The translations under genes and the position numbers were made by a program. This document shows positions 11,287 through 22,029 of a stretch of 64,000 bases of DNA, piece by piece. This DNA is from Tenrec ecaudatus (lineage: Eukaryota; Chordata; Mammalia; Afrosoricida; Tenrecidae). Within the stretch, counting starts at the first letter, position 1. Each line of letters starts with the position of its first letter. Where the stretch lies: NCBI RefSeq assembly GCF_050624435.1, contig NC_134540.1:24082001-24146000 (forward strand), in the 5' to 3' direction. Under the pieces are notes generated by a model. That model worked only from the letters and a program-made list of their open reading frames with translations, was not told where the DNA came from and made no database searches.

Positions 11287-12854
11287 ATATATCAGTAGCT
11301 TGTAACTAACCAGCTTTCATTTCTTGAAAGTAAATATTTAATAAATATTTATTGATTTTCAAAAATAAAATTATAGAATATGGGTTCCAGTTCTAGGGGA
11401 AAAAGTAGAATTAAGAATAGCATATATTGATTATATATGCAAGTGATTATAAAATGATTTTTGAATTTCAAGGTTCTCCATATTTATTTAATTCATATTA
11501 AATTTATTTTCTCTTATTAAAAACAAAATTTAGATATATTCACACATTGATTTTAAACAATTCATTACTCATATATCGATAATGAGACCTGAATGCATAA
11601 TAATAAACAATTCTGAAAAATTAACTTTTATTCTAGTTCCTAAAAGGTAATTGTCTTTTTCTTCAATATAATCTTTAAACATTTTCTTCAGCGCAATAGT
11701 CAGACAACTTAAACTCCAGAAGAATATAATTCAAAAGTGGTGTTGCGAACTTGCACATTCTAAAAATCCAGAGAGAGATCTTGCTGCCAGCAGATCCTCA
11801 GAATTCTCTGCACAAATCTTGCTATCCAAAGTACCTTTTCTTAACTGATTAATTTTTAGCTCTTCCATTTAAAAAGGTGTTTATAAAACATTAATGGGCA
11901 ATTTAGCTTCAGTTTCCAGAGAGAGAGTTCTGCTGCATCAGATCTTATATTTGCCACAATACAGTATTCTCTTTCCCAGTACTTGTATTTATTTCCCAGT
12001 AGGTCTCGCCATCTGCTATTGATGCCTGTCTGCAGTAGAAAATTTCTCCTCAAGCAATTCTTGTTCAAATATTACTCTCCAATACTACTACCATCTTCCA
12101 GGTTACAAATTGTTCCTATATATTTTTACCCCAAAGTAAAATTTGCAGATCGCTATTTTCAAAGTTGTTTAATGACCAACCTTGAACCCAAAAGCAAAAA
12201 AAAAATAATAATAATTTTAGTTTTAATACTCTAAATTAGAGAGCCTCCCAAGATTTTACATATCACAGGCACATTTTTTAAAACATAACCACACACATAC
12301 ACACCACAGTTCTCATGAAATCCTTCTGGAATATGTACTATTTCTATGCTAATATACATAATTTGAATCTTTTGGTAGCTGTGATTTGACATTGGAATAT
12401 TTTATCTCATATCTATTTACTCTTATACATTTTAAATACTCAGTGGATTAAATGCTATCATTTTGTTAGGGATCTTCATTAGTGTAGATGAAGAAATAGA
12501 ACCCATAATCCCTTCAGGGTCCCCAAGCAAGGCTCTAAGAAGCTTAGCTGAGAACCTGGAGGAATGCACGGACAACGTCTCCTCTTACCTGGTTCGAGGA
12601 CTGTCAGTAATTTCATCTTGTTTGCATGCTCCTCTTATAAAGCTTTACTTGATTACGTTTTAATTTTGTTAAATGATAGACAACAGTGGAATAATGAACG
12701 TAGTGTACACTTTCTAAATATCTTTCATTATACAAAGGATATAAAGCAAACATAGTATGGATTGCCAAAGAGAGAGCAAAGGAACTAGCGGAGAAATGAA
12801 AACAGAGTGAAATGTTAGATAATCTAAGAAATCCAGTCTGATCTGTAACTCACC
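11287..12854. other. AT-rich unassigned region
   Basis: No repeat is recognised. A 66-codon plus frame at 12463-12663 begins next to a plausible acceptor (attttgttag) but lacks a good donor, so I do not call it a gene. Confidence 0.35.
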
Positions 12855-12980
12855 ATGCTCACTGCCATCGAGTCGATGCCAATTCATAGCAACCCTACAC
12901 GTCAGGGTAGAACTACCCCTGTGAGTTTCCAAGACTGTAACTCTTTACGAGAATAGAAAGCCTATCTTTCTCCTGAGGAA
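12855..12980 (-). repeat. AfroSINE, 3' half
   Basis: Well kept: 'cactgccatcgagtcgatgc', 'tcagggtagaactacccctg', agactgtaactctttacgag. The tRNA-like head is missing and the copy ends at tttctcctgagg. Confidence 0.9.
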
Positions 12981-13224
12981 AATAAAACGTTTGCCAAAAA
13001 AGAAAATAAAAACAAAAAACAACCTTTTTAAAAGAAAACAAAAGTAAACCTCCACTTATGGAAACATGGAATTGATATAGTTTTCCTCATTTATTTAAGT
13101 TCAGGGAAAGCCACTCGAGATTATAAAAGATTCAAAATAAGATGACTATGAAAAATGGAGAAAAGAAGGTATCTAGGAAACTCAAGGCTCAAAGAATCAC
13201 ATAAAACTCCCTTGGTTTCATTTT

Positions 13225-13735
13225 ACTTCATATATTCCAGATATGAAAACTGAAGAAGCTAGCAACATGGAAAAAGTAAAGGGTACAAATAAGCAAGCAA
13301 AAAATGCCCCAATGAAATCTTTCTCTCTCAAAATTAAGGGCCTCCGTGCAAGGCACAGCGTACTATCAAATGTAATGAAGGAAGTACACACAGGAGAATA
13401 CAAAATAGATGACTGGGATCTACTAAAAAGACTACTATTCATTAAACGATTTCATCAAACGAGGAAAAAGATTGCCCACAAGACTGGGAAAAATCTTTAG
13501 CACGACACAAAGAACAAAGGAAGAATCTCTAAAATATATAGAATACTGCAATACCTCAATAATAAAAATGTTATAACCTAATATGAATGGGGGGGGGAGT
13601 TATGAAGTATCAGTCCACCAAAAAAGACATTCACATGACTAATAACCACATGGCTGAAAGGCATCCCAGATTATGAAAAATGCTCATAATCACTAGTCAT
13701 CTGACAGATGCTGGTCAAAACAATGTTGAAACAAC
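13225..13735 (+). mobile_element. L1 ORF2 C-terminal remnant, part 1
   Basis: Typical L1 ORF2 end sequence: gatgactgggatctactaaa, aagaacaaaggaagaatctc, taaaatatatagaatactgc, 'aaaaaagacattcacatgac'. An 85-codon frame at 13243-13500 is a piece of ORF2. Stops and a G run at 13590 break it. The copy continues after the insertion at 13740-14030. Confidence 0.8.
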
Positions 13736-13739
13736 AATC

Positions 13740-14030
13740 AGAGCTACAGACTGTTGCTGAACAACCCTGTTGTCTGCTGGCTATGGGCAGACTGCCTGCC
13801 TTGCCTGAGGGAAGACTCCTCTGTCTGCTTCCTTGACCTTGGACTCGCAGTTCATGTGAGTTGAAGGACTTCAGTATATTAACTGTTTCAAAAAAGTGAG
13901 TTGAACTGAGCCTTCTGTTCTGTTATGTAGAATAATTAGCTGTTATATTCCTTCGTGCTGTATAAACCTATCTATCTGTCTAATTATAAGTGTCCTGGTT
14001 TTGTTTCTCGGAGAACCCTGCCTAACACAT
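13740..14030 (+). mobile_element. DNA-transposon-like insertion splitting the L1
   Basis: Ends with 'ggttttgtttctcggagaac' and cctgcctaacaca, the terminal motif typical of medium-reiteration TIR elements. It sits exactly between two colinear L1 ORF2 segments, so it inserted after the L1. The 5' end is not clearly defined. Confidence 0.5.
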
Positions 14031-14034
14031 TACC

Positions 14035-14560
14035 TCTGCTGAGTATATACCCCAAAGAACCAGGAGACATGAAATGAATAAATATGTGCAGTTTCATGTT
14101 TACTATAGCACTGTTCACAATAGCAAGAGGTGGGAAACAGCCCCAAATCCCATCACAGAAGAATAAATAAAGGCATTTTGGTACCTACATACAATGGGAT
14201 ACTGTGCATCTGCATAGTTAAAAAATGTTGATGAAACTGATGAAGCACCTCATGATATGGATGGGCCTGGAGATCATGCTGAATAGAACTTTTCAATCAT
14301 ATAAAGACAAATATTGTATGAGACTACTACTTTAAAGATAACACCAGGCAAAGATAGGTAGCTGTTCTCAGGACAAGGAATCATTTAATATGGTGCTATA
14401 TCTGCCTAATGCTTACACCCCTATATCGCTCCATATTTGTATGTTATATACAGCATTTTTCCAGGGGAAGATCTCACCTCAACTGGGGTCAGTTTTTCAA
14501 TTAATGGGGGATAGGGGAAGGCGAAATAGTTTCTGCCATATAGCATTATCTTACCCTAAA
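14035..14560 (+). mobile_element. L1 remnant, part 2 (ORF2 end and 3' region)
   Basis: Resumes the L1 order with atataccccaaagaacc, 'actgttcacaatagcaagag', 'acaatgggatactgtgcatc' and gatggatgtgg-like words near 14258 (atggatgggcctggagatc), as in L1 ORF2 3' ends. Frames are short and interrupted. Confidence 0.75.
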
Positions 14561-14562
14561 AA

Positions 14563-14750
14563 ACCCTCCAAACTCACTGCCATCGAGCCAATCCTGACTC
14601 AGATCCACCTCCAGTGGGCTTCCCAGACTGTAACTGTTTGTGAGAGAGAAAGCGCTGACTCTCTCCTGAGGAGCTGTTGCAGGTTTTGAGTTGCCAACCA
14701 TGCCGGTCACAGCCCAACGCATGACCACTACACCACCAGGGTTCTGTCAT
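14563..14750 (-). repeat. AfroSINE-type SINE
   Basis: Full reverse copy: 'aactcactgccatcgagcca', 'cccagactgtaactgtttgt', 'gacccaacgc'-like head near 14715 and 'ctacaccaccagggttc' at the right end. Overlapping frames up to 99 codons are by-products. Confidence 0.9.
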
Positions 14751-15457
14751 TATTTTACCGTCATCCGAAGTCAATAGACTCTTACAACGGGGTCAGTGAA
14801 TTCTCCAGTTCATAACCACATGGGGGTGGATGTAAATATGTCTCTGAGAAGGTCATTTCTGTTCTGGTGATGGCTAAATCAGGGAAGGTCAGCTTGTCCT
14901 TAAGGAAAATGCTTACTATTACTTGGATAGACCCCCTAAGTGAGAATCTGCCCTGTATGATATTATTCATCATGCATTTTTATAAGAAAACATGGATTTT
15001 AGATGTCTTTGGAGATGTTCAGACTTATCAAAAGGTCACATCAGAAGGATCTAATTTGGAATATCTATTAAGTGAAATGAATTTTACCTTAAATGCACCT
15101 GTTGCAGATTAAAGAAACGGAAATGCCCCTTTGGACTGAAAGCTGAATCAGCCTAGTATGAAAAGATGACAGCTACCCCAAGATCCAGGATTTTGGAGTC
15201 ATTGGATTTCAGTTCAAACCCTTGTTTCTGAGGTTGCCCAATACTTGGCAGATTAAGACGACTATGTACTTGACATTTTCTCATTTCCTCTGCTCTTTGT
15301 GACATGTCTTAGTACCGCAGACAGTTTTGCTCAGTGAGCGAGTGCTTTTGAAGTTGTGGCTTATGTCTCACCCTCACTGTTTCCTTAGACAGTTGATGCA
15401 CACCAGTTATGTAACCTGTATAAGAGTCCATGTGTTAATACTGGTCTAAAAGCTTTG

Positions 15458-15459
<2 letters not shown>
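14751..15459. other. Unassigned sequence
   Basis: Includes an 81-codon frame (14867-15112) with no motif. Could include more L1 3' region, but I cannot align it. Confidence 0.35.

Positions 15460-15506
<47 letters not shown>
15460..15506. repeat. (CA)n microsatellite
   Basis: About 23 CA units with one AA interruption near 15490. Confidence 0.97.
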
Positions 15507-15507
<1 letters not shown>

Positions 15508-15539
15508 CATTATATCAGTAGTACTATAAAGCTGCACAA

Positions 15540-15630
15540 CTCCCTAAGGCCAGTTCTATTCTGATCTACAGAATCATCATATGTCAAAATCAACTCTCTG
15601 GATGGGAGGGTTTTTTTTTTTTATTCCATT
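15540..15630 (+). repeat. AfroSINE tail fragment
   Basis: Reads 'ccagttctattctgatctac', 'agaatcatcatatgtcaaaa', 'tcaactctctggatgggag', then a T run. This is the SINE 3' half with decay. Confidence 0.55.
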
Positions 15631-15994
15631 GGCCAGATTAATGATATTATTAGAATTACCAAAGTTCCCATGGAGGTTACTTCTACTCTCTGAAGAAGCT
15701 GATACGGCTGCCACTGAAGGAGATCACAAATATATATAAAACTTAATTGTAAACTTTAATCTAAGAACAGTTAGTTCTTCTGGCCTGGCTTGCTGTTTCC
15801 CCTCATGCAGTGGTCACTGATGATATGGACGCTATAGCAGTGCTGTGGAGAAAGAGCACTGGCGTGGCTATCAGAAATAATGATGTCTGGGTTCCTAAAG
15901 GCTTGGCTGTAAAAAAGCAGCCATCTAAGGGAGGTGCTACCTAAGTACACATATAAGGAGTATACCAGCTTGAGTAATCCAAAGATTATAAATA
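15631..15994. other. Unassigned sequence
   Basis: Possible weak MIR resemblance near 15850 (aaagagcactgg, gatgtctgggttc), not enough to call. Confidence 0.3.
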
Positions 15995-16361
15995 ACGTAT
16001 ATACTCGAATATAAGCCGACCCATTTATAAGCCGAGATACCTAATTATTACCTGGGAAACGAGAAAAACTGATTGACTCAAGTATAAACCTAGGGTAGAA
16101 AATGCAGAAGCTATTGGTGAGTTTCAATAATCAAAACAATGAAAATAAAATTACTGAAAATTGAGACATCAGTGGGGTAATGTGTTTAAATATTTATTTT
16201 AAATTAAAAACACAAATAAAAGGAAAATCTGTCATTTAACATTAGGAAACCAGCACAGTAAGTGGAAAATAGGTTCAACGAAAACAATAAGGTATCAACA
16301 ATGATACCTTAAGAGCACTATTCCCTGAGCTCAATCAGCAACCAAGCTAAAATATATAGAG

Positions 16362-16673
16362 TTAAAATCCTTCAAAACTGGATTCATCAACATCATCCGT
16401 ATCCCAATGCAGAGCTTCACCTGGTGTGAGGTCATCATAGACGTTGTCCTCACTGAGATCACCGTCATCACCATCACTGCTGTCATTTTCATACAAAGAG
16501 CAGTCTTCACTGCCATCCATAGCATTACTAATACTACATTTCTGGAAGGCACATCCCACCATGTCTTCTGGAATGTCTTCCCATGCATCTTGAACCCACT
16601 TTGCTATTAACTCTATGTCAGGCTTCATGAGATTTCCTCCTTTTTTAGTCGGGCTTGACCAGATGACATCCAT
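16362..16673 (-). pseudogene. Pogo-type transposase C-terminal remnant
   Basis: A 103-codon frame. The translated segment KPDIELIAKWVQDAWEDIP followed by MVGCAFQKCSISNAMDGSED is the hallmark C-terminal block of pogo/Tigger transposases (W..IP...V..F..C.ISNA.DG.ED). An acidic tail follows (EDCSLYENDSSDGDDGDL). In intact family members this block lies after the DDE catalytic domain, which binds metal and cuts at TA sites. Here only about 100 codons remain, so there is no catalytic activity. The first Met may come from the old N-terminus joined across the deletion. The frame is still open, so the insertion is not very old, or the frame survived by chance. Confidence 0.75.
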
Positions 16674-16766
16674 TCATGCTACATCCTTCACACATAGTCT
16701 TTAAAAGGCTTACTCAAAGACACACCTCATAGGACGGCTCTGATTGGTTAGATGTGAGTAAATAAA

Positions 16767-16803
16767 CATTCAAAGCCCTGCAGTGTCAGCAGGGCTTTGA
16801 ATG
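16767..16803. repeat. Perfect 15-base inverted repeat with 7-base loop
   Basis: Arm cattcaaagccctgc at 16767-16781, loop agtgtca, and arm gcagggctttgaatg at 16789-16803. Pairing is complete. It lies inside the pogo-like element, upstream of its transposase remnant on the minus strand. Confidence 0.95.
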
Positions 16804-16990
16804 AACAGCAGAGAAACAACAATCACCTGCGAGATAACAGACATTTGTCCTGTTAGCAGGGGGGTTGGGGGGCAGCGAGATGTTACACCTCGCTGGGGTA
16901 TACCACTGACCCATGTATAAGCTGACCCCCAGTTTTTCAGCACATTTTTTGTGCTGGAAAACTTGGCTTATACCGAGTATATATGGTACT

Positions 16991-17080
16991 AAAATCCATG
17001 ATCAGACAAGGAAATTATATTAGAGCTTAAATTCTGGGCACCTTCTTTGCAAAAGTCTGTGTTTGACAGTGAAAGTTCAA
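16991..17080. other. Left flank of an L1 insertion, possible LTR-like repeat (continues at 17716)
   Basis: Continuity with 17726-18060 is implied by the 10-base target duplication around the L1 3' end. The right part has LTR-like features such as 'cctctcttcaccccagtg' and 'tatcccaataagtgg'. Family unknown. Confidence 0.3.
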
Positions 17081-17715
17081 GAGGGGGAGTGTGTGATGGG
17101 GACCCAATGCCCACCTGTAGACAGCTGGACATCCCTTGCAGAGGGGTAGTGGGGAGGAGATGGGTCACTCAGGGTGCAATGTAGCAACAATGAAACTCAA
17201 AACCTTCCTCTAGTTCCTGAACGCTTCCTCCCCTCCCAATCATCATGACCCCAATTCTACCTTGCGGACCTGGTTACACCAGAGGATGTACAGCAGTGCA
17301 GTGGGGATCTGGAGGCACAGGAAATCTAGGAAAGATGAACCCCTCAACACCAGCGGTGGGAGTGGCGACACCAGGAGGGAAGGGGGTGTAGAAAGGGAGA
17401 ACCGATCTTGGAGATCTATGTGTAACCTCCTCTCTGGGAGATGGGCAATGGGGAGGCGGGTGAGGGGAGATGCCGGGGAGTGTAAGATAAGATATAATAA
17501 TTATTTAAAAACTATCAAGGGACCAGGGGTGGGATCAGGGAGGGAGGGGGACGGTGGGAAAAAAGGGAAACCGAGCTGATTCCAGGAACCCAAGTGGAAG
17601 GTGAATTATGAGAATGACGAGTGCAACGAATGTATAAGGGTGCTTTGCTCAATTGATGTATGTACAGACTGTGATAAGAGCCTTATGAGCCCCAATAAAA
17701 AGATTTTAAAAAAAA
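17081..17715 (+). mobile_element. L1-type LINE 3' end, 5' truncated, with target duplication
   Basis: Flanked by gaaagttcaa at 17071-17080 and 17716-17725, a 10-base direct repeat. The body carries the family order gatggggacccaatgccc, 'gctggacatcccttgcagag', 'aaccttcctctagttcctga', a G-rich tract at 17526-17558, then ccccaataaaaagatttt and an A tail. The 105-codon frame at 17262-17579 is incidental. Confidence 0.85.
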
Positions 17716-18155
17716 GAAAGTTCAAAATCTATTTGCAGAGACCGCATGTGGGATAAACCTCCACTGAATTCCCTCTGAATATCAGTCAGGTGTATGAATA
17801 GTTTTGCCCTCAGACAAAGCATGGGAGGGGACATTACCTCGACCTGCTTGACAGATCCAGGGAGGGGCCATTTCCCTTGGGGGTTTGCCTGAGTGTGTTC
17901 TTGATTTAGATCATCATTCATGGGGTCACATAGTCGTTAGCCCTGAGTGCCTTGGGGAGGCCCCTGGATGCCTCTTGTAAACTCCTCTCTTCACCCCAGT
18001 GTATGTATCCCAATAAGTGGCTCACTCATGCACCAGTAATCCCACCTATAAATGTAATGTATTGATCTGTCACCAACCATGCGTTTGTGATAGTTTTCGT
18101 TTACCGTCCATGTCCTTTATAAAGTTCTGTATATCAGAAAACCCATGGATACCAT
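17716..18155. other. Right flank of the L1 insertion, possible LTR-like repeat
   Basis: See 16991-17080. Contains 'tgccttggggaggcccctgg' and a candidate poly(A) region at 18010. No coding sign. Confidence 0.3.
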
Positions 18156-18157
18156 GG

Positions 18158-18285
18158 TAGTTATATAATCTCATGTCAGCTGGATAGAGTGAAGGGGTGG
18201 ACCGTAGCCTTTTAATCAGGTCACACCCACCAGGAGGAAGCATCTGTCCACACCTGGTACCATTTATTTTGTTCTCTTTATATAA
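18158..18285 (+). mobile_element. TIR-family element, head fragment
   Basis: tggtagttatataatctcat, 'gaaggggtggaccgtagcct', tttaatcaggtcacaccc match the head of the copy at 10834. It is cut at 18285 by the mariner. Confidence 0.65.
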
Positions 18286-19240
18286 TGAGGGGTACAAAAT
18301 AAAAACAGAATTTCTTTTCCAAAATTATGTACTTAAAGTTTTCTTACAAAACAACCTTTCACCTTGAAAGCAATCTCCATTACACTTAATACATTTGTCT
18401 AATCTGCGATTCCATTCTTGGAACTACTCTTGAAACTCATCTGGATTACTGATAGCACCTCTCTCATTTTTATATTCACCTCTCGTGTTTTTATTCACCT
18501 CTTGTATGTCATCAAATTGCTAACTTTCATGTCCCTCTTTATTCAAGGAAACAGAAAGAAGTTGTATAGAGCGAGGTAAGGTGAGTAAGGTGTGTGGGAC
18601 AAGAGAGGTATGCTGCTTTCTTCCAAAAACTGGTGCAATGATATGACTGCATGAACAGGTGCATTGTCATAATGGCAAAACCAATCCCCCATCTGCCTCA
18701 AATCAGGCCTTTTTGTCACATACTGCTAACGCAATCTTTTCAGAACCTCTAAATTGAAAACTTGAATAACATTCTGGAGGGAAGACACTCCAAATGCACT
18801 AGGAGTTGATATTAATCATCTGTTCAAGAAGTTGACAGATGTCCAGAATGAGGTTTGTCATCAGTTGACATTTCACCTTTTTTTAAATGAAAAATGCACT
18901 CATATACTTGAGTTTTTCCCATAGTGCTGTGCTTGTAGGCTGTGTTCAACATCACACATTTCATGGCATTTTTCCTGAGCAGGAAATAAAATTTCACAGC
19001 TGCACACTGTTCTCTTAAATCAACCATCACAAAAAAACATGGTTTGAGCAAAACTACTTTTACAAAAATATTCACTGTGACCAGAGAGGATCCTTTCCAG
19101 GCGATACCACTCAATGCACTAACTCAGAATGAGTTCCTCAGTGCTCGCCTAGCAGGGCAAAATATGAAAAAGAAAAATATGTACTATAAAAGCTTCACTG
19201 AGTGCAGCTTTTTCCATTTTTGATGGAGTAACCCCTCATA
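18286..19240 (-). mobile_element. Internally deleted mariner element
   Basis: Bounded by gaggggtaca on the left and agtaacccctcata on the right, with TA at the junctions. The minus strand carries the transposase start and its 3' end, with the core deleted. The junction near 18781-18840 is the same as in the copy at 58391-61134. Because 18158-18285 and the element at 19295 look like the same TIR family, the mariner appears to have landed in or beside one. Confidence 0.8.
18824..19114 (-). pseudogene. Mariner transposase N-terminal remnant
   Basis: A 96-codon frame. The segment DLREQCAAVKFYFLLRKNA and then GKTQVYECIFHLKKGEMS, DDKPHSGHLSTS is the DNA-binding N-terminus of mariner transposases (usual form: DLREQ...KF.F.LGK, TQVYEWF..F..G..S..D..RSGRPSTS). 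In active elements this part binds the terminal repeats. Here the Trp of YEWF is replaced by Cys, and the frame then runs into the internal deletion, so the first catalytic Asp block is absent. Downstream on the minus strand (18640-18700) a degraded HYDNAP-type block is visible in another frame. Confidence 0.8.
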
Positions 19241-19294
19241 CACACATACATGTGCATGCATGTGTGTGTGTGCATGTGTATGTGTGTGTATATA
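19237..19294. repeat. 58-base perfect alternating pyrimidine/purine tract
   Basis: Mixed CA, TA, TG and CATG words with no break in alternation from 19237 to 19294. It is partly derived from the TIR element's acacacatgtatg segment. Confidence 0.9.
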
Positions 19295-19745
19295 GTAAGA
19301 AGGAATACAACAGATAATTATTCCAAACATCAGTATGGTGTGCTCAGTTCAACTCATTGTCATGGGACAGTTAATATACTGAAGGTCCTCCCTACTCATG
19401 CAGACCGCTGGTCCAAGGTCAAGGAAGCAGACAGTGAAGTGTTGGCATCACAGCGTGGAATCTGCGCACAGGCAAAATGAACAGAACCAGCCCACAGGCA
19501 GCAGGCATGGCAAGGTGGGGCAGCAACATCCATAAGATGAGATGTCCAGGTGTAGCAAAGGCCATTAATGCAGCAGGGTAGGAGAACAGGTCTTGATGGG
19601 GCCTCAAGGCATAGTGATGCAAGACATAGTAACATGCTCCACAATGACCATTGATCAACAGCTTGGCTTGGTCCACAAGTAGCACAGAACAGCTAATTCA
19701 AGCTGTGATCTGACTGACAGGCTACATTCCACCTACGTGTTCCTA
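19295..19745 (-). mobile_element. Diverged TIR-family element
   Basis: The right part reads 'agctgtgatctgactgacag', gctacattccacc, the antisense of the family's cctgtcagtcaggtcacagc-like head. The middle is GC-richer and diverged. Frames of 76-88 codons inside it are not supported. Confidence 0.45.
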
Positions 19746-20032
19746 CAGAAGCCAGGTTGGCACAAAAAACATCAAATGTGCCATTATGGACTCATGTTAG
19801 TGTCTCTTTCATTTGGAAACTATGTCTTTGTTTTGACTTTGTCCCATTTAAGACTTTAATATATGTTCAGTGGAAAATATATATTTCTCAAAACAAAACA
19901 AAAATATTTATCTCTCTAAAGGATTCGGAAAGGATATTATCTAAAAGATATTATCTCTAATGATTAGGAAAGATAAAAGCTAGAAAGACAGAAAACTTCA
20001 GCCAACAGTCTGTCTTTTCCAGCCAACACCAG

Positions 20033-20544
20033 TATGTTAGTAGGGTAGACTTGAGAAGCAAATTTATAGGCACTCATATGTGTATAGAAAAGAGCTTTAT
20101 ATAAAGTGTAATTGTGCATTAAGAAAATATACCAGCCTAGTCCAGATCATGTCCATAAGTCCAATATTAGCCCATATGTCCAACACTAGTCCATAAATTC
20201 CTTGTTAGACCCAGGCAGCCATGCAATAATGCCAAATGCAGGAACATCACAGGCCAGCGCTAGGAAGTCTTGTGGATCCAGTGGCAGTAGAAGCATCTCA
20301 GCACTGGCAGGGTTCTCCGTGTGACTCCTATAGCTCCGAGGGGTCTGACTGCATCAGCATAGCTCCATGTGGTTGTAGTCAGGAATGTCTCCCAGGGAGT
20401 GAGCAAGTATCCCACCTCCAGTGAGCTATCTATCTCCTTAGTGCCTCCAAATGAGGTCATCAAGCTGCAACCTGATTGAGAGGCTAAACTCCACCCCATT
20501 TCCTATTATGTCTCAAAGTGACAACAAACTATGTAACTACCACA
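20033..20544 (-). mobile_element. TIR-family element, near full length
   Basis: Starts tatgttagtagggtagactt and ends ctatgtaactaccaca. The antisense internal order is complete: 'agaaaagagctttatataaa', 'gtccagatcatgtccataag', 'aggaacatcacaggccagcg', 'tctatctccttagtgcctcc', 'aaatgaggtcatcaagctgc'. Confidence 0.75.
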
Positions 20545-20574
20545 ATCAGTAAAACCAGAAAGAGAGTTGAGACC

Positions 20575-21060
20575 ATCATAAAAACTGTGTGATATCAGAC
20601 ACATAGATCAATGGAACAAAGTAAAAACCCACACATAAGTGCCCAAATGTTTTTGAAAATAACAAAAGAAATACACTGGAAGAATTACGGCATTTTCGCA
20701 AATAGTGTTGGATCAATTTAACATTCATAGGAAAAAAAAGAAACTACTTAAGTTTATACTTCCCACAAGAATGAACTCCAAGTGGGCTTGAGAATAAAAT
20801 CTAAACACTTAGACAAACACAGAGGAGGAAATCTCTAGGATTTAAGATGAAACAAAAAGTTTAAGAATTCTTTGTCTCTTTCTAGCTCCATTAAAAGGGT
20901 AAATTGATAAATTAGAATCCATCAAATGTAAAATCCTTTCCTTTGTGAAAAGATTTATCAAAAGGATTGAAAAATCTCAGTGGGGAAAAAAAACACTTGG
21001 AAACCACACATACAAACAAGAAGTATTATCTGGACTTACGAGAGTAAGTAAAAAGGGCTT
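20575..21060 (+). mobile_element. L1 ORF2 remnant
   Basis: 'acacatagatcaatggaaca' followed by 'acacttagacaaacacagag' and an A-rich order ending in 'aaatctcagtggggaaaa' is the L1 ORF2 RNase-like/C-terminal region. No frame survives. Confidence 0.75.
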
Positions 21061-21134
21061 TCTGTAATGGCATGGAGCCCTTTATTAAACCCAAAATCTC
21101 CAAATGTGAAACTGTTGTTTCTCTGAGTATAACT

Positions 21135-21135
<1 letters not shown>

Positions 21136-21199
<64 letters not shown>

Positions 21200-21200
21200 T
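21136..21200. repeat. (TATC)n microsatellite
   Basis: About 16 uninterrupted tetranucleotide units. A frame across it encodes repeated LSIY, which is not a protein. Confidence 0.98.
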
Positions 21201-21270
21201 TCTGGAAACAGTGCTTCTATCTCCCTACCCTTTCCCCCAAAGAATTCTGCACTCTTTTCTTGACATCACA

Positions 21271-21470
21271 TCAAAATGGAAATGTTGACACCCATGATGG
21301 ACTCACATTTATTCTTTTGAAGTGCTCTTTGAATTTAGGGAACAATAAATAGCCTGAAGGTTCAGGATGAGGAGTAAAGGGTGAAGGTGGTAAGGTTTTC
21401 CAATGAAATTCTTTTTTTTCCCCTCTCAGATAGTAAATATTCTTCTCCATCACCTGTCAATGAAATTCTT
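21271..21470 (-). pseudogene. Ancient mariner-like transposase C-terminal remnant
   Basis: The minus frame reads LPPSPFTPHPEPSGYLLFPK then FKEHFKR, which lines up with the mariner block HPPYSPDLAPSDYHLFPKLKEHL around the last catalytic Asp. Here the sequence around that Asp is changed (HPEPSG). It is 60 codons long with no other part of the gene nearby, so it is a fossil. It resembles the 5225-5935 lineage more than the younger deleted mariner. Confidence 0.5.
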
Positions 21471-21659
21471 ATTGAATAGATTTTCCTACTATTAAGGAAT
21501 GATCAGGTTGTGATAAAAAAATGTTTTAAAAAGTCCTTGGCACAATTTTCCAGCCCTTTTTTTCTCACCAATGCACTTTTCAATTTTCTTAATTTTTTAA
21601 ATAATAAATAATGTAATCATCCTGTTTTATTACAGAAATGTATCAGGTTTAAAACTTTG

Positions 21660-21740
21660 CCAACACAATAAACAGTCAGCATTACCGTTTGAACTGACCT
21701 TCTGGCATTGAGTTTAACTACTAGACCAACAGGTTCCCTT
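21660..21740 (-). repeat. AfroSINE head fragment
   Basis: 'cgtttgaactgaccttctgg' then 'actactagaccaacaggttc' is the antisense tRNA-like head. Confidence 0.5.
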
Positions 21741-21796
21741 GAAAGCCACAGTTTTGACTGAAACTTTCTTTGAAAGTCTGTAATGAGACTAGGAAA

Positions 21797-21985
21797 AAAA
21801 ATGAATCCCTGGTGGTATAGTAGTTATAAGTTGGGCTGGGATCCACATGGTCAGCAGTTCAAAACCACCAGAAGCTCTGTGAAAGAAAGACTGGACTTTC
21901 TCTTCCCATAAACACTTGCAGTCTCAGACACCCACAAAGGGTCCACAATGAGTCGGCATTGACACAATGATGGGGAGTATTTTTA
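21797..21985 (+). repeat. AfroSINE-type SINE
   Basis: Full-length: 'atccctggtggtatagtagt', 'ggtcagcagttcaaaaccac', 'acacttgcagtctcagacac', 'caatgagtcggcattgacac'. Confidence 0.85.
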
Positions 21986-22029
21986 ATGAGATTATGGGAG
22001 AAGGATGACACATTCTACTTCCAGAAAGA

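Larger units (their letters stand above)
15995..16990 (-). mobile_element. Pogo-like (Tc1/mariner superfamily) internally deleted element
   Basis: The ends are inverted repeats: left tatatactcgaatataagcc, right ttggcttataccgagtatat. Flanking TA dinucleotides fit a TA target site. The minus strand encodes only a transposase C-terminus (16362-16673), so the DDE core is gone and the copy is non-autonomous. A perfect 15-base hairpin sits inside at 16767-16803. A shorter relative lies at 661-735. Confidence 0.75.

Noticed and set aside
12463..12663. Coding-looking plus frame with an upstream acceptor-like tract
   Set aside because: The only donor near its end (tca|gtaatt) is weak and the upstream tract is short. 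Not strong enough to list as an exon.
21136..21200. Regular 4-base array that could be mistaken for a CRISPR-like array
   Set aside because: It is an uninterrupted TATC microsatellite without spacers.
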